A DNA stretch of 64,000 bases, taken from positions 46,527,056 to 46,591,055 of the forward strand of contig NC_062219.1 in the NCBI RefSeq assembly GCF_902686445.1, read 5' to 3'. The notes under the pieces were generated by a model, which was not told the origin of the DNA, searched no databases, and saw only the letters and a list, made by a program, of their open reading frames with translations. The DNA comes from Sciurus carolinensis (Eukaryota > Chordata > Mammalia > Rodentia > Sciuridae). How positions within the stretch are numbered: the stretch's first letter is position 1; each line of letters begins with the position of its first letter. Shown here one piece after another: positions 1 to 12,200 of the stretch. The translations under genes were made by a program, and so were the position numbers.

Positions 1-1887
1 CATAGAATCTTATGAATGTGTACTCTGTCAATGTAAGAAGACAGGAAAGAAAAAATTCTCAATTTGTCCGGGTTAAAATGTTAGCAACCATGACAAAGGG
101 GAAGAGGCTTAAACATTGATAAGCTGCCTTAATATTTGTAGGTGAGCAAAACCCTGTGTTATTTATGGCTTGGAAGGCTAATCTGCAAACACCTCTATTA
201 TCTGTAGTTTCCTTGTTTTGTTAAACGTGACACTAGGGAATTAGTGGGAAAAGACAAAGAGCTGTTTTATAGTGGGCCATAAAACCTTTGAATTTTCTGT
301 GACCCTATATTAAAACCATTTTTGTAGGAGTGAAACTGGCAGGTGTTTTCTTCTCACATTAACTAGTTAGGGAAAATAGGTAGGTTTTATATTTGTTATT
401 GTTGTTTTAGGAACATTTTATTGCTAGATGAAACAATGGAATACAATGGAGAGCTATTTAGGGTCACAGATAACTTATTTCATTCATCTATCATTTGATC
501 CATCCAAATATCATATTTTAGAAAATATCTTTGTCATTCAAAAATATTGCTGACCATGTTAAGAACAAAACATCTTTATTTATAATAATGGTAGAACAGG
601 TCTCTAGTTTTTTCAAGGTAATTTGTCAGTCCTGAAACCTCACTGACTGCAGAGGGGAAAGTTCACTTGTATAGGGCACTTCTTTGTTGTGGCTTTTTGT
701 CTTGCTCCCAGTATACCTGCTGAGACTTTTGCAAAGTATTTCAATAGTGTGCTTTAAAAAATAAATGGTTAAAAAAGGAAAAGCATTTTAAGCAGAAAAT
801 GTAGATAATGTAGAGAATCCCTTAAATGGAAGAACTAAATTTCTTCCTGATAATGAGCCTCAGCTGGTTGCTCCAAAGAACCAAAATGCTTTTTAGCATT
901 GAAAACTTCTGTAGTCTCCTCTTCAACCACTGCTATAATTGTCAGTTAAAGCTAAAGCTTCTTTGATCTGATAATCAATTCATTTCATTTCTAGAGTAAC
1001 AGTTTTATGTGCTTTTCCAAAAAGACTTTTCTACTCCCCCTTTCTGATGCTTTTTCCTGTTTCTTTTATTTTTCTTCTTTAACTATCAGAGACATGGAGT
1101 GATAATGATGATTCTTTTCTGTCAATATTCTTTCTACAATCTTTTGTATTGCTTTTTATCTCATAATAGAATTCTTCTAATTTTTAGAATTTTCAAATAT
1201 CAAATAATGCTCAATAAAATAAATTTTGAAAAAATGGCAAGGAAGAAAAAAAAAAATACCTTTAGTCCTATCCAAAGTCAAATATTCTATTTCTATTTCT
1301 ATTTCTTTTCTATGCCCAGGCTTTGAAAAGACAGGAGAAATACTCACTGAACATTTTTTTGTGAGTTGCTAAAAAGGCAAATTCATGTTACATGAAATAA
1401 AATACCTATAAAAGTTTATCATCTCATCTACAACCAATAAGTTTTTGTTATGTAGCATAGCAGTGAGTTCTATTTTCTCTTCTTGGTGACAATAGGATTC
1501 TCTTTCCTTTGAGCATAAGTTTTTCTTATTTTTATGATAATTCTATCAGCTTTATTATAATTTTGGCATAATTTCTAATATTACACTGTATATAGTTTTA
1601 TCTAATCAGGTTGTGAACACTCATATATAACTTTATATTCTACTCTCTTCACTATTATAATATTTTTCATATTATTTCATGGTGTTCACAAACTTGAATG
1701 TCTGAATAATTCTCCATCAAGACTATTGCCCATAATTTAATTTTTAACTACTAAATTCTTAGGTTGTTTCCCAATTTTGCCATTGTAAATGTAAATAACT
1801 TCCATCAAACAAATTTCAGGAAATCTCTGACAGATACAAGAACTGTGTTTCCCAGACTACACCTATTTATTTACATTGAGAATTCAG
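1..1887. other. intergenic, AT-rich, no gene seen
   Basis: Upstream of GOPC. Only short chance reading frames with no recognisable protein; no clear SINE or LTR. Old decayed repeats cannot be excluded by eye. Confidence 0.6.
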
Positions 1888-2190
1888 TTTTTTTTTTTTT
1901 TTTTAAGGAGAAGGCAAAGTTTTATTGATACTATAAACTGCAGAGAAAGTATGATATAGAGGTACAGCCTGAGTTTTTGAAGGATTTGCATGTTTTGTTA
2001 TATCTGCTTTAAAGGTGACAGGCTCCTTTGCCTGTTTACTGTACTAGGAAGTAGCCATAGAAACTGCCACCATTAACCAACTTCTAGCTTACTTTCTACT
2101 GATTTTTGGAGTTTTCACATGGTGATTAAGAGCCAAGGGTATAAAGTTCAGGCTTCTAGCTCTTCAGCTCAAGAGTACTTTGAAGTGTAA
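1888..2190 (-). other. poly(T)-headed segment, possible retrocopy of an mRNA 3' end
   Basis: A run of about 17 T starts at 1888 and is followed by TTTATT at 1921-1926. Read on the minus strand this is a poly(A) signal about 17 bases before a poly(A) tail, the layout of a retrotransposed mRNA 3' end. No protein is recognisable, so the parent is unknown and the right edge is a guess. An unrecognised LTR or LINE tail is the alternative. Confidence 0.35.
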
Positions 2191-4150
2191 GGCATGCAAT
2201 CCTTTCCTCCCAAAGAGTTAACACCACCTAATCTGATTATTTTTATTTGGTTTCTTTGATAAGAAAGCAAATAATAGAACATGGGTGTCTTTCTCAAGTG
2301 TGAAAACGCAATGACTCAACCAGCAACTCTGTTCAAAATAAGCTCAGAATCTAGGTTTATTCTTTCAACACAAGAAAGATAGCAATCTCAAGCAATAAGT
2401 TCTGAATTTGAATTTGGATTGGATTCCTGGTTCAGATTCTTAAACCAGCGGTTCCTTTGAACTTATTCTTCCACTTTCCCTAGAAACAGTTTTGATTGTC
2501 ATAAAAATGTGAGGGAAGGGGAATCATGCTACTGTTCTCTAGTAAATAGTGGCCAGGGATGCTGCTAAACACTTTTCACTTTTCACTGAGCAGGATAGCA
2601 AGCCCAACCAAGAATTTTGCAATGGTGCCATTGTTAAGAAACTGTGAGATGAACACAATGTATATATCTCTATGAAATAGGTATTGGTGTTTCCTTACTT
2701 ATTAAAAGCAAAAGGCAAGCAATAACTGGCTAAAACCCTGAAGCTACCTAATATCATGTGTACTATTTTGGAAGCTATTAATGAAAGCGTATTATACCAG
2801 AATTTTTAAAAATCTGCAGAAATCTCAATTTTTTAAGGAATATTCATGTTTTGCTCAAAAGGAAAATTTAACATTTTTGTTTGATGTTGATGAATTTTTA
2901 TTAGTTTCCTAGAATGTCAGCACTGAAAGGAACCTTAGAGATCATCTAAATCAATACCCTCTTTCCTACTGTCAATGGGAAATTTAATTCCAGGAAGGAA
3001 AGTGACTAATATAAATTCTTTCTGACCTGATACTGGAATCATCAGCTCATGATTCTGCCCATAAAAAGGATCAGAAAAGCTAAACAGAAGGCTTTAAAAA
3101 ATTAAAACCTCCCTCAGATAAAAGATACTATAATGAATTTTTTAAAAGTATACATGATTCTTTTTAAAGGTATTTGCTTATTTTGGAGCATGTTGCATGG
3201 AAAGTGTAAGTTTAAAGTAAAACAGAAAAAGAAATGCTTCCATTACTTAAACCCCTAACCTTCATTTTTATCTCCTATCAAATGCAGATAAAAATGAGGG
3301 AAATAATTTCTGTGTTACAAAAAGGAAAACATGAAATGGACCAAGGCTTGTTTAATCCATGTACAAAAAGTATAAATGATAGTTGTATCCATTTGGCTTA
3401 TTGGTTGCAACAAAAACAAATTTTGGCCAATTAAGCAGAAAAGGAAATACTAGGAGAAAACTGCATAGTACATGGGAATACGGGAAAAATCTGAAAACAA
3501 ATTTGGGAATGGGCAAGAATAGAAAGAAGTCTACCTTGCCAGAATCACAAGCAAAATTGCACCTCAGTCAAGTGGGGACACCACTACTACTGCTAGGACA
3601 GAACTTTGATCACCTGGCCTCTACTATAACCAGAAACTGAATACATTCATTTTAACTGCTGATTAAATTGAATGCTCCTATCTCCACTTTCCTCTTTACT
3701 CCCTAGCAAAGACAATTCTGATCACTACTTCATTATCTCCCCGTTAAAATTCCAGGTAGATGATTATAGTTAGCTGAGCCTAGGTCCAGTTGTCACAGAA
3801 CTGGAAAAGCAATTGACATTTCCTGTACATTATGGAAGGAGTCTATCTCCCACCAAGGAGATACATAAGGTAGGGAATTCCCTAATAGAGGAAGGGAGTT
3901 CAAATACAGACAGTCCCCATATGTAGTGATAAATTTTCACCAGAGAAGTCTTTTTTTCTTCACTCCCTCTGTTCAACATCGCCACAAGATCCAAACAATT
4001 TTTGAATGAGTCACAATCAGAGACAAAATAAGTCATGTTGTGACATGACTTTTTGTGTAACTGTTTTCACTATAATTTTCTGATTTGATAATTTAGAAGA
4101 CTATACAAATTCTTATCGATAATGGAAAGTATTATATATTTAAAAAATAA
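2191..4150. other. intergenic, no gene seen
   Basis: AT-rich. The short reading frames near 3234-3640 and 3830-4036 show no known domain or splice context. A stretch near 2905-2990 weakly resembles an ancient mammalian SINE, too decayed to name. Confidence 0.55.
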
Positions 4151-4265
4151 TTTTTAGTTGTAGATGGACACAATACCATTATTTATTTTTATGTGGTGCT
4201 GAGAATTAAACCCAGTGCCTCACATGCTAGGCAAGTGCTCTACCACTGAGCTACAACCCCAACCC
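4151..4265 (-). mobile_element. ID-type SINE (sciurid)
   Basis: Minus-strand copy with a tRNA-like head (GGTAGAGCACTTGCCTAGCA in box A region, GGGTTTAATTC box B like), followed by the CACCACATAAAAATAAAT spacer and a tail that reads as a T-rich stretch on the plus strand. Confidence 0.9.
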
Positions 4266-5498
4266 AGTATTCTTAGATTTTTAATCAAAGTGCAAAGAAA
4301 AGATAATTAATGTTGAGAGGGTTTAGAATGAACCTGTTTGGGAGGTCCCTGTAGGACTAATCTATAAGAAACATAAATGACAGAGGCTGATGGAGGTGTG
4401 TGTGTTTGATCTGTAAAGTCTGACAATCTGAGAAATAAACAGTGACTTGACAGTAGATGAAAGAAGAGAATCAATGACTTGTAAACTTTGATATCACTGT
4501 TGATAAATGGTGGTTTTCAATAACACTGAATCAAACCTGGAGCTGTGGGAAAGGATAAATGTGAATGTAGATCAGGCAACTGTGGAAAAGCAGTTACAGT
4601 TAATCTTTAATTGTGTAAAGTAATAGAAATGTAGTAATAGGGATCAAAATAACTTTGTTTCTAGATTTGACCATACCATAGAAAATGTAGTATCTAGTAA
4701 ATTTTAACTCTGAAATGGGTAAAATAATTCTTGAAATCTAAGTTATGCTTGATTTGTTAGTCAAAGAAGCCAGATCATTATTAAATAAAGCCCTCTTTTT
4801 TTGGTTGAGGAAAATATTCCTTGAATTTTAGAAATTAATGTGTATTTTATAAATATCCCTAATCCCCAAGACAATATTAAAGTCTATGTTACTATGTTCT
4901 CTAGCATGTATCAAAAGTATGTCTTGCAAAGTGACTGTAAATTTCCTATATATATTGCTGGAATATCTCATTATTGAAGTTATTCCACAGTTATAGCATT
5001 CCTGCCACATTCCAGATCCTGTGTTAGCACCTGAGATTCCAAGATAAGCAAGATACAGATAAGCAAGTGGTTTATAGTCTAGGGGGCTCCAAAAGAATAT
5101 GACAATTGCTATAGCAGATATTTGCAAAAAACTAAATAGTGATGGAATCCATAGCTTCATATGAGAAGGAAGAAGGTGTCTAAGGAACTCTTAAATTATT
5201 CCACTAAAATTCTCAAGTTTTATAAACAAGAGAGCAAAGCTATTCCTTTATAATAAGAAAAAAAAAAAAAAACCAAGGAGAATGAGGATGATAAATCACT
5301 TTAGAATGCCCAAATTTACTTCTTTATTTCAAATTATTGGCAAACATATAATAAATTTAATAAATATAAATAATACATATAAGCATAATATTCCAAGATT
5401 TTCCCACAATGCTCAAATAAAGTGGCAGTGAATTTTCTTGACTGTAGTTATTCATCATACATCTTTTTATAACCACCAATAGCACTTAATACACTTTT
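4266..5498. other. intergenic, no gene seen
   Basis: AT-rich DNA. The 110-codon minus frame at 4828-5160 shows no domain or codon pattern that supports a gene. An A-run lies at about 5259-5272. Confidence 0.55.
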
Positions 5499-5510
5499 TT
5501 GATTTTTCTT

Positions 5511-5609
5511 CTTTTTCTTTTTTTTTTTTTTTTGTAGTGCTGGGTATTGAGCCCAGGGCCTTGTGCTTACAAGGCAAGCACTCTACCAACTGAGCTATCT
5601 CCCCAGCCC
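5511..5609 (-). mobile_element. ID-type SINE with target-site duplication
   Basis: Minus-strand ID SINE with a T-run at its left edge. It is flanked by a perfect 12-bp direct repeat TTGATTTTTCTT at 5499-5510 and 5610-5621, the signature of L1-driven insertion. Confidence 0.93.
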
Positions 5610-5621
5610 TTGATTTTTCTT

Positions 5622-6744
5622 ATAGAGTTACTGGAAATTAAATGAAACAAGTGAAACAGTATAGAACCTGGAACACAGAAGAGGTGAATAAACTAATAGT
5701 CTCCCTCTGCTTTCCAAGGTGGGCATATGTTGTTTACTGTGTCTTTGAAATTAATTGTGCTCTACAAGTATTTTTATATCTCACAAGTAATGACTAGTAC
5801 CTATCAAGAAACTGTTAGCATCTTCTCTCTTCCTTCATTTTCCTCAGTCTCCACCCTATTTGTTCTTAATGGCAAAACTGTTTAGGGATAAGACTGTCAT
5901 ATTTTAATTATATTACATTGTTTTATATCACAAAAGCATAACTTGTGAAACAGATTTTTGAAGTTTATGCCAATCCAACTGCAAATAAAAGTGTCAAGAT
6001 TTTTTTTAATCTCTTGGAAATCAAATTGTACAAGTATTGCGATTAAGTACAATTCCAATTTCCTGAGGTGAAGACCACAAATGTAGATAGAGTTCACTGA
6101 CAACAGATGGCAGCACTTGAATACCAAGCCCTCTTTTACACTTCCATGTTCTGCTGTGACTTGCAGAATTGCAAAACCTTTCGGTGGGCTAAAGATCATA
6201 TTAGAGCACCTTCGGAGCACTTGAAATGGTCATGTAGTAACAAGATGGCAAGTACAGACAAATACAGCAACTTCTATATAGAAGGGACAACATGACATGA
6301 AATTATTCTGAAACACAGATAGTGTGACTTGTGCAGTTGTAACAGAAGTGGAGCTGGGTTCTGCAATTCTGAAAATAGAGGTATGCGTCAAACATCACAG
6401 CACTGGACACATGTGAATACTTAAAGAGCAGCTCAGCTGCACCCACACAATATAGTTGGAAGTTGAATGAAGTTTTTCAAAGATTATATTCAAGTGTGGG
6501 CCATGTACACTACAGAGTCATAATAGAAAATGGGTATTCAATTACTTTTTGTTAACATTTCTTATAAGTTATTAGATTTGTATATAGCTTATAACTGGGA
6601 AGAACTTTTTGAAAAAAATCCTTTGGAACTCATTTGCTAATTTATTATACTGGAAACTTATACAAGAAGAAATGGATTCCCTCAGTCTTCTATATCCCAT
6701 GGTTAAAGACTTTGGAGTAAAAAAACTCCTAGACTGAACCTAAG
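5622..6744. other. intergenic, no gene seen
   Basis: No exon-like block or clear repeat. The frames at 5897-6220 (minus) and 6107-6295 (plus) overlap on opposite strands and resemble no known family. Confidence 0.5.
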
Positions 6745-6918
6745 TCTGTAGCTTTCTAGCTGTGTGATCTTACCAAGATACTTAAGCTCTCTGTGATTCA
6801 TTTATTAAAAAGTGATGATATTCACCTCACAGGATTTTGTGAAAATCAAAATAAAGCATTTAGCACAATGCCTAACACATATTACATACTCAATGATTAA
6901 AATTGTTATTATTGAAGT
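6745..6918 (+). mobile_element. MIR SINE (ancient)
   Basis: Plus-strand match to the MIR core and tail: TCTAGCTGTGTGATCTT, then CACCTCACAGGATTTTGTG, then CACAATGCCTAACACATA and the ACTCAATGAT tail ending in TTATTATT. Diverged, as expected of a mammal-wide element. Confidence 0.85.
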
Positions 6919-7860
6919 TCTATACATTTCCGTCCCTTTGCCACAAATTTTTAACTTTTTACTTCAAGTTCCTGAAAATGCATTGCTAAATATAGAGAAA
7001 GTGGCTAGGAGTTTGGTAGCTCTAGTAATGATTCTTGCAAACACTGCAGATGAAAATAAAGATAATTTTGGAAGAGAACGGAGTGGGATGCAAATTTTAG
7101 TTTTATATTGTTTATGGTGTACTAAGACCTGTGTGAAGGTCCATTTTTAAGTTCAAGGCAAGGATCTCGTGATAAGTTTTGTGTAGCTAAATTTTCTGAA
7201 GCCAGATAAGTTTATTCCTTGATGCTAACCAGCAGATGAAGTAACCAGAGTGTAAACTGAAGCCATGATTTCTTGTTTCTCTTTGGTGTTGCAGTTGACG
7301 AGGGGCACAGAGTACAGGCTTTGGTTGACTAATTAGAAGGGTCTGTCCAAAGAACAAATCACAGAAGATTCTGTACTCGGTCCCAAATACTAACCTAGGC
7401 AATGCAGGAAAGACAGTTCCTACCAGCCTACTCTAATCAGACTGGTTTCTCCTTCCCTTTCCAGCACTGTCTACCCTTGGACAAGAGGGTTGAGAATGGG
7501 TAGGCAGAATGCAAAGAGCAGTTGTTCAATGCTTCTAAATGTATGCAAAATTTCAAGTTGTAGTTGTTACCCTCACTAACCTGAGCTCAGTTTGAGTAAA
7601 GGTAATGTCTCATTAGTTTTTGTGTCCTTATTGCCGCAAGTGGGGTCTGCATTCAATGACTTTATGACCATATGAATCTTCATTTTCTTCTTTTTCCATA
7701 TTTTATTGGTGTATTATAAACATAATGGTGGGTTTTGTTGTTGCATAGTCCTGCATGCACACAATTTGGCCAGTATCATTTTCCAGCATTTCCTCTTTTC
7801 CTACATATATTTGCTTTTCTGAAATGTCACGAGTGGGAACCCTGTAACAGTTTTTCAAAA
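6919..7860. other. intergenic, no gene seen
   Basis: No supported gene. The minus frame at 7187-7402 lacks any known domain. Confidence 0.5.
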
Positions 7861-7870
7861 AATTGCACCA

Positions 7871-8081
7871 AGGCGAGAGCGGTGGTGCACGCTGTTAATC
7901 CCAGCAGCTTGGGAGGCAGAGGCAATTTAGCGAGCCTCAGCAATTTAGCGAGGCGCTAAGCAACTCAGTGAGAACCTGTCTCTAAATAAAATACAAAAAA
8001 AAGGGGGGGGAGGGGTGGAATGTGTCTAAGTAGTTATGTGCTCCTGAGTTCAATCCCCCAGTACCCTCCCCTAAAAATAAT
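7871..8081 (+). mobile_element. B1-ID dimeric SINE
   Basis: Plus-strand dimer: a B1 half (GTTAATCCCAGCAGCTTGGG) then an A-rich linker with an 8-G run and an ID half ending CAATCCCCCAGTACC. Flanked by a near-perfect 10-bp repeat, AATTGCACCA at 7861-7870 and AATTGTACCA at 8082-8091. The B1 half carries a small internal repeat of the CAATTTAGCGAG string. Confidence 0.92.
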
Positions 8082-8752
8082 AATTGTACCATGTAAAGTA
8101 GTTGTTTTAGAAATGTGTGGCCTATGGTGTAACAAGATTAACACCATCTGCCAAGCACTAAAGCTGAACATTTTACCTTAGTGCTGAGTGAAGTAAATTT
8201 CGGACGGCAGGCTTCCAGTATGTGATGGGTTGTAAAACATTAACCCAGGTCTATCTGATTTTAATCAGCAAAACCTGGTAAGCCAGCTTCAATGGGCAGC
8301 TTCAGGAAGTTACTAACAGGAATGTATGGCAGGGCTTGCCAAGAAGAGCCTGTGTATCCACCCACCCCACCCTAAGCAGGAACTGGAATAGAAAAGGTAA
8401 AACGTGGCTATTAGCGCATGCTCACACCGCCCTTCTCTGCTCTCCCTTCTCTGCCCCTGGACACCACATCAACTTTCCCTGGAGGTTTTGGAACAGGTCC
8501 CGTCCACTGTGAAGTCAAACTGGCGGAAGCCATTACTTTCTGCGACGTGGACGCCCTTCTCTCCCTCGGGTCTTTCCAACTTGGAAGCAGGCACCATGCG
8601 CCTCCATTTCTCTAAGAATAGAAGCGAAGTTTTGCCAGTTGTCAATATGGCCGCGGACAGGCTGGTCCTATGCCGAAGCCTGTCATAGGCCAAGGTCGCA
8701 TCTCGGTCCCGCCCACTTGGTCCCTCCGGGCTGCGTCCGTCCCGCTCTTCTC

Positions 8753-8764
8753 TACGCATGCGCA
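8753..8764 (+). promoter_or_regulatory. NRF1-like site
   Basis: TACGCATGCGCA differs from the NRF1 palindrome TGCGCATGCGCA at one position. It sits about 240 bases upstream of the GOPC start codon, next to a GC box. Confidence 0.7.
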
Positions 8765-8766
8765 GC

Positions 8767-8775
8767 GGGGGCGGG
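8767..8775 (+). promoter_or_regulatory. GC box (SP1/KLF-like)
   Basis: GGGGGCGGG, a standard SP1/KLF core, three bases after the NRF1-like site. Confidence 0.65.
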
Positions 8776-9003
8776 TCAGGAGGTGGGACGGCCCGAGTCT
8801 TCCGTGTGCGCCGCCGCAGCTGCCTCAGCCTCGCTGCTCCTGCCACTGTGGGGCTGCATTGCCGGCGTTAGCAGCGCGAGGGGAAAGGAGGGACTGACGG
8901 AGCGTGTGTTCGCGCGCTGGGGTCCCCGTAGTCCCAGCAGTTCCCCTCGCGTGGTGTGGGTGGCGAGGGTCAGCAGCAGTCGGGGGAGGCCCTAGACGGC
9001 GCC

Positions 9004-9291
9004 ATGTCGGCGGGCGGCCCATGCCCGGCAGGAGCCGGAGGGGGCCCAGGGGGCGCCTCCTGCGCTGTTGGGGTCTCCCCCGGCGGGGTATCCATGTTCC
9101 GGTGGCTGGAGGTGCTGGAGAAGGAGTTCGACAAGGCCTTTGTGGATGTGGATCTGCTTCTGGGAGAGATTGATCCGGACCAGGCAGACATCACTTATGA
9201 GGGGCGACAGAAGATGACCAGCTTGAGCTCCTGCTTTGCGCAGCTTTGCCACAAAGCCCAGACTGTGTCCCAAATCAACCACAAGCTAGAG
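9004..9291 (+). CDS. GOPC: GOPC coding exon 1 (residues 1-96)
   Basis: Starts at an ATG with a purine at -3 (GCCATGT) and ends at GAG before GTGAGT. It encodes a Gly/Ala/Pro-rich leader ([14 protein letters not shown]), then the conserved [19 protein letters not shown] block and the start of the first coiled coil (SQINHKLE). The leader is one residue longer than the known human form. No in-frame ATG lies upstream within the GC-rich 5' region, which supports this start. The exon is embedded in the CpG island. Confidence 0.98.
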
Positions 9292-12200
9292 GTGAGTCGT
9301 GGGGGCTGGCCGCGATGGCATTCAAGCCCAGGCTACTGGGGGGCGTTAGATCCCATTTAACGCACCAGTGAAACGACCCTAGAAAACTGCCCACTGGGCA
9401 CTTGGGCATCGAGTGTGATGGGAGAGTGCGTATAAATGTGTGTGAAGGAAAGGAGTGAGGTGAGGTTGGGGGAGAAAACGATGTGACCGACGTGTGGGTG
9501 TCGCGAAGTCCTGTCATCCACCTTAAATATCTTTCGGAGGAGAGAACGATTTAATCTCCCTCTTGGTGTTACATTGGCAAACCTATCAGGTTCTCTGTCA
9601 TGATACCTTAGCCCACCATTTGACATTTGAGTTCTGTTTTCACATTGATAAACCAGATTGGTGTATTTTCAGACAGAGACTTATTTTCATTTTTAACCAT
9701 CTTAGGTCAGCGTCTGTGATTGCACACAGAGACATGCATGAACTATTTAGGAGGACCTGATCAAAAGCTCTTAGGAAAATTCAGTGGAATATATATTGAA
9801 TAGAGTCGTTGTCTTTCTTGGTTTACATTCACAGTTAGTTTTTAAATAACAAGCAGATATCTCCAGAGCTCCTTGTAATTATTCAAATAGCCTCTAACAT
9901 TGAGGCTTATGTGTTCATACTGTATTTGCAGAAGTCTGGCTTTATTTTTGAGAATATTTAAAGAATGATCATTTGCTTTAGTCTCTAGTCCTGGGTATGA
10001 ATGTTGGTGGAGTATTGGTGATTACAAAACAAACAACAAAAAAGCGCACCACATCGTGGAGAAAATTAAATTAGGGCATAATTACAATATTTAGCAATCA
10101 TGATTGATTAACATTATTACATAAAGAACACTTTTTAACTAGGCAATTTAGAGAATTTGGTTTTCATTTTAACGTATATAAAAATGGGATCATCAGTGTT
10201 GTGCAAAGCTCTTTGAGTATTGGCTTTCTTAAGAAAAATCATCATTTCTACTAATTATAATTAATTGAGAATGCTCATTGCATCCAAATTAAGATGTATG
10301 TCAGATACACATTCTCTCCTGGCTTAGTGGTCAGTGTTCTTTCTTTAGTTATCTATGAAAAATGTATAATTAACCACTGATTAGCATAGATTTACATAGG
10401 CATGATTTTGTGGGCTTTTTTACTGAGAGGACCATTCCTTTCTTCCATCCCTTTGGAAAAGGTTGGAACTAAAGTGCTGATTTGAAGGCAGTCACTTATT
10501 GTGGGTAAATTAATATGTCTCTTGATTTCTTGATTAGTGATAAATTCTAGAAAGTAGTTACTTTGTCAGATAGTGAAATTGAATTTGATGATTTTTAGAA
10601 GTAGTACTTTAGTTTTAAAGAACAAAGATCAAGAGTAGTTTTTATCACATGAGAACTTTCATATCATTTACAACCTTGAGTATCTATTGGGGATAAATGG
10701 CTTTTTAAAAGTGAAACAATCTCTAATTTATTTTTTAAGTAACTTAAGGAAAATAAACCAATGTTTTTGATGTCGGCTATAAAATCTAATTTTGAAGAAA
10801 GGCTCATTCTATGAGTAGGAGGTAATACCCTCTTTTTAAAAAAATCTTTAAATATTTAATTGCGTGTTCAGTTATAATAAATTATGCATATTCTTTTTTT
10901 CAGAAATTATAATTGCATATTCTGATTCCATGCTCTAGCTTAGGTGGTAGCAGTATTTCTCAAACTAATAAATGCTAGCAGATCACAATATGAGCATGGT
11001 TTGTCAGTGGACATTAAAACCCTGATTGATTGAGAGGCCTTAGAAAATGGTGAGGAGAGACACATAAATTAGATTTTTTTGTTTAATAAGTATTTTCAGT
11101 TATAGCTGATTCATCTGTCTTTGGTGTTAATTTCTACATATACAGCATATTATATAGTTTTCATGGAATCACTTCTATATTGCAGTGGAAGGGCTCATTG
11201 TCAGCAATTCTTTTCCAAATAGACCTTGGGTATACTATCTGCAGAAGTTGAAAATTTTTATTAATTTTCAGAGATCTTGAAATTTTTTTTTAATTTTTTT
11301 TTTTTTTAGTTGTAGATGGACATAATACCTTTGATTTTTTTTTTTTTTTTTTTAATGTGGTACTGAGGATTGAACCCAGTGCCTTGCATGTGCTAGGCAA
11401 ATACTTTACCTCTGAGCTACAACTGCAGCTCGAGATCTTGAAATCATAAACCGAGATTTCTTTGCTTTCTTACTTAATTTCGTATTAAGCAGTTGAATTA
11501 ATTTTATTGTTATAATTACACAGATATTAAGATGAAATATATTAGGCCACTTATAGTTTGTATAACAAATGTACACCAGGTTCCATGGTTTTAAAGATTA
11601 ATACTTTAAAGCTTGTTGTCATAGTAAAATAGTTTTATATTACCAAACACAGATTCCTCCATGGTGTAGGTAACATATATTTACGTTGGTCTTCTGTGTC
11701 CTCCCAGATCACCACTTCTTACCCAAGGCTTGTGTGTTTAGGTAACACTACACTTAATTTGGTAGTTAGAAAAACACTTTTGCTAGGGTGAAAAAAACCC
11801 TTAAGTTGTGAATTAAATACAAATGACATCCATATGACTGGTTCCTGCCAAAATTATTTTGGGGAAGAAACATATCAATAAAGGCAAGGGGATGGCAGAG
11901 AATACCAGAGGTGTTGCCATTTCAGATTACTTGTCTGTCTTGAAACTTCCCACCTGCTTGAGAATTCCTTCTGCTGTGAGCCACTTGGTGAGGGCTGAGC
12001 TGGAGTCACAGGCCCTAGTTGGGGTTGTAGTATTGGTAGTAATAGTAGTAGTAGTGACAGCAGCAGCTGTAGAGGGTATGTGTTGGAATAGAACAAAGGC
12101 TGTGATCCAGTACCTTAAAAAAACTCACCTCTGCCATGAAATACAATGTTCTGCTTGTTCACTCCTTTAAAATAACAGCCAAACAATACCTTTCTATTGC

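Larger units (their letters stand above)
8400..9003 (+). promoter_or_regulatory. GOPC CpG-island promoter and 5' UTR
   Basis: CpG density rises sharply near 8400, peaks at 8640-9300 and falls within intron 1. No TATA box lies at a sensible distance from the start codon. Visible motifs are an NRF1-like palindrome (8753-8764), a GC box (8767-8775), a weaker NRF1-like site AGCGCATGCTCA (8413-8424), an ETS-like GCGGAAG near 8523 and a YY1-like AATATGGCCGC near 8645. This is the usual layout of a broadly expressed gene with dispersed start sites. The exact transcription start cannot be read from sequence; the 5' UTR probably begins between about 8770 and 8900. Confidence 0.85.

Noticed and set aside
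8956..9003. In-frame extension upstream of the GOPC ATG
   Set aside because: It would need a GTG start; the ATG at 9004 matches the family N-terminus.
8639..9022. Several overlapping frames on both strands in the GOPC promoter
   Set aside because: Chance frames in CpG-rich DNA; only the frame from 9004 matches a protein family.
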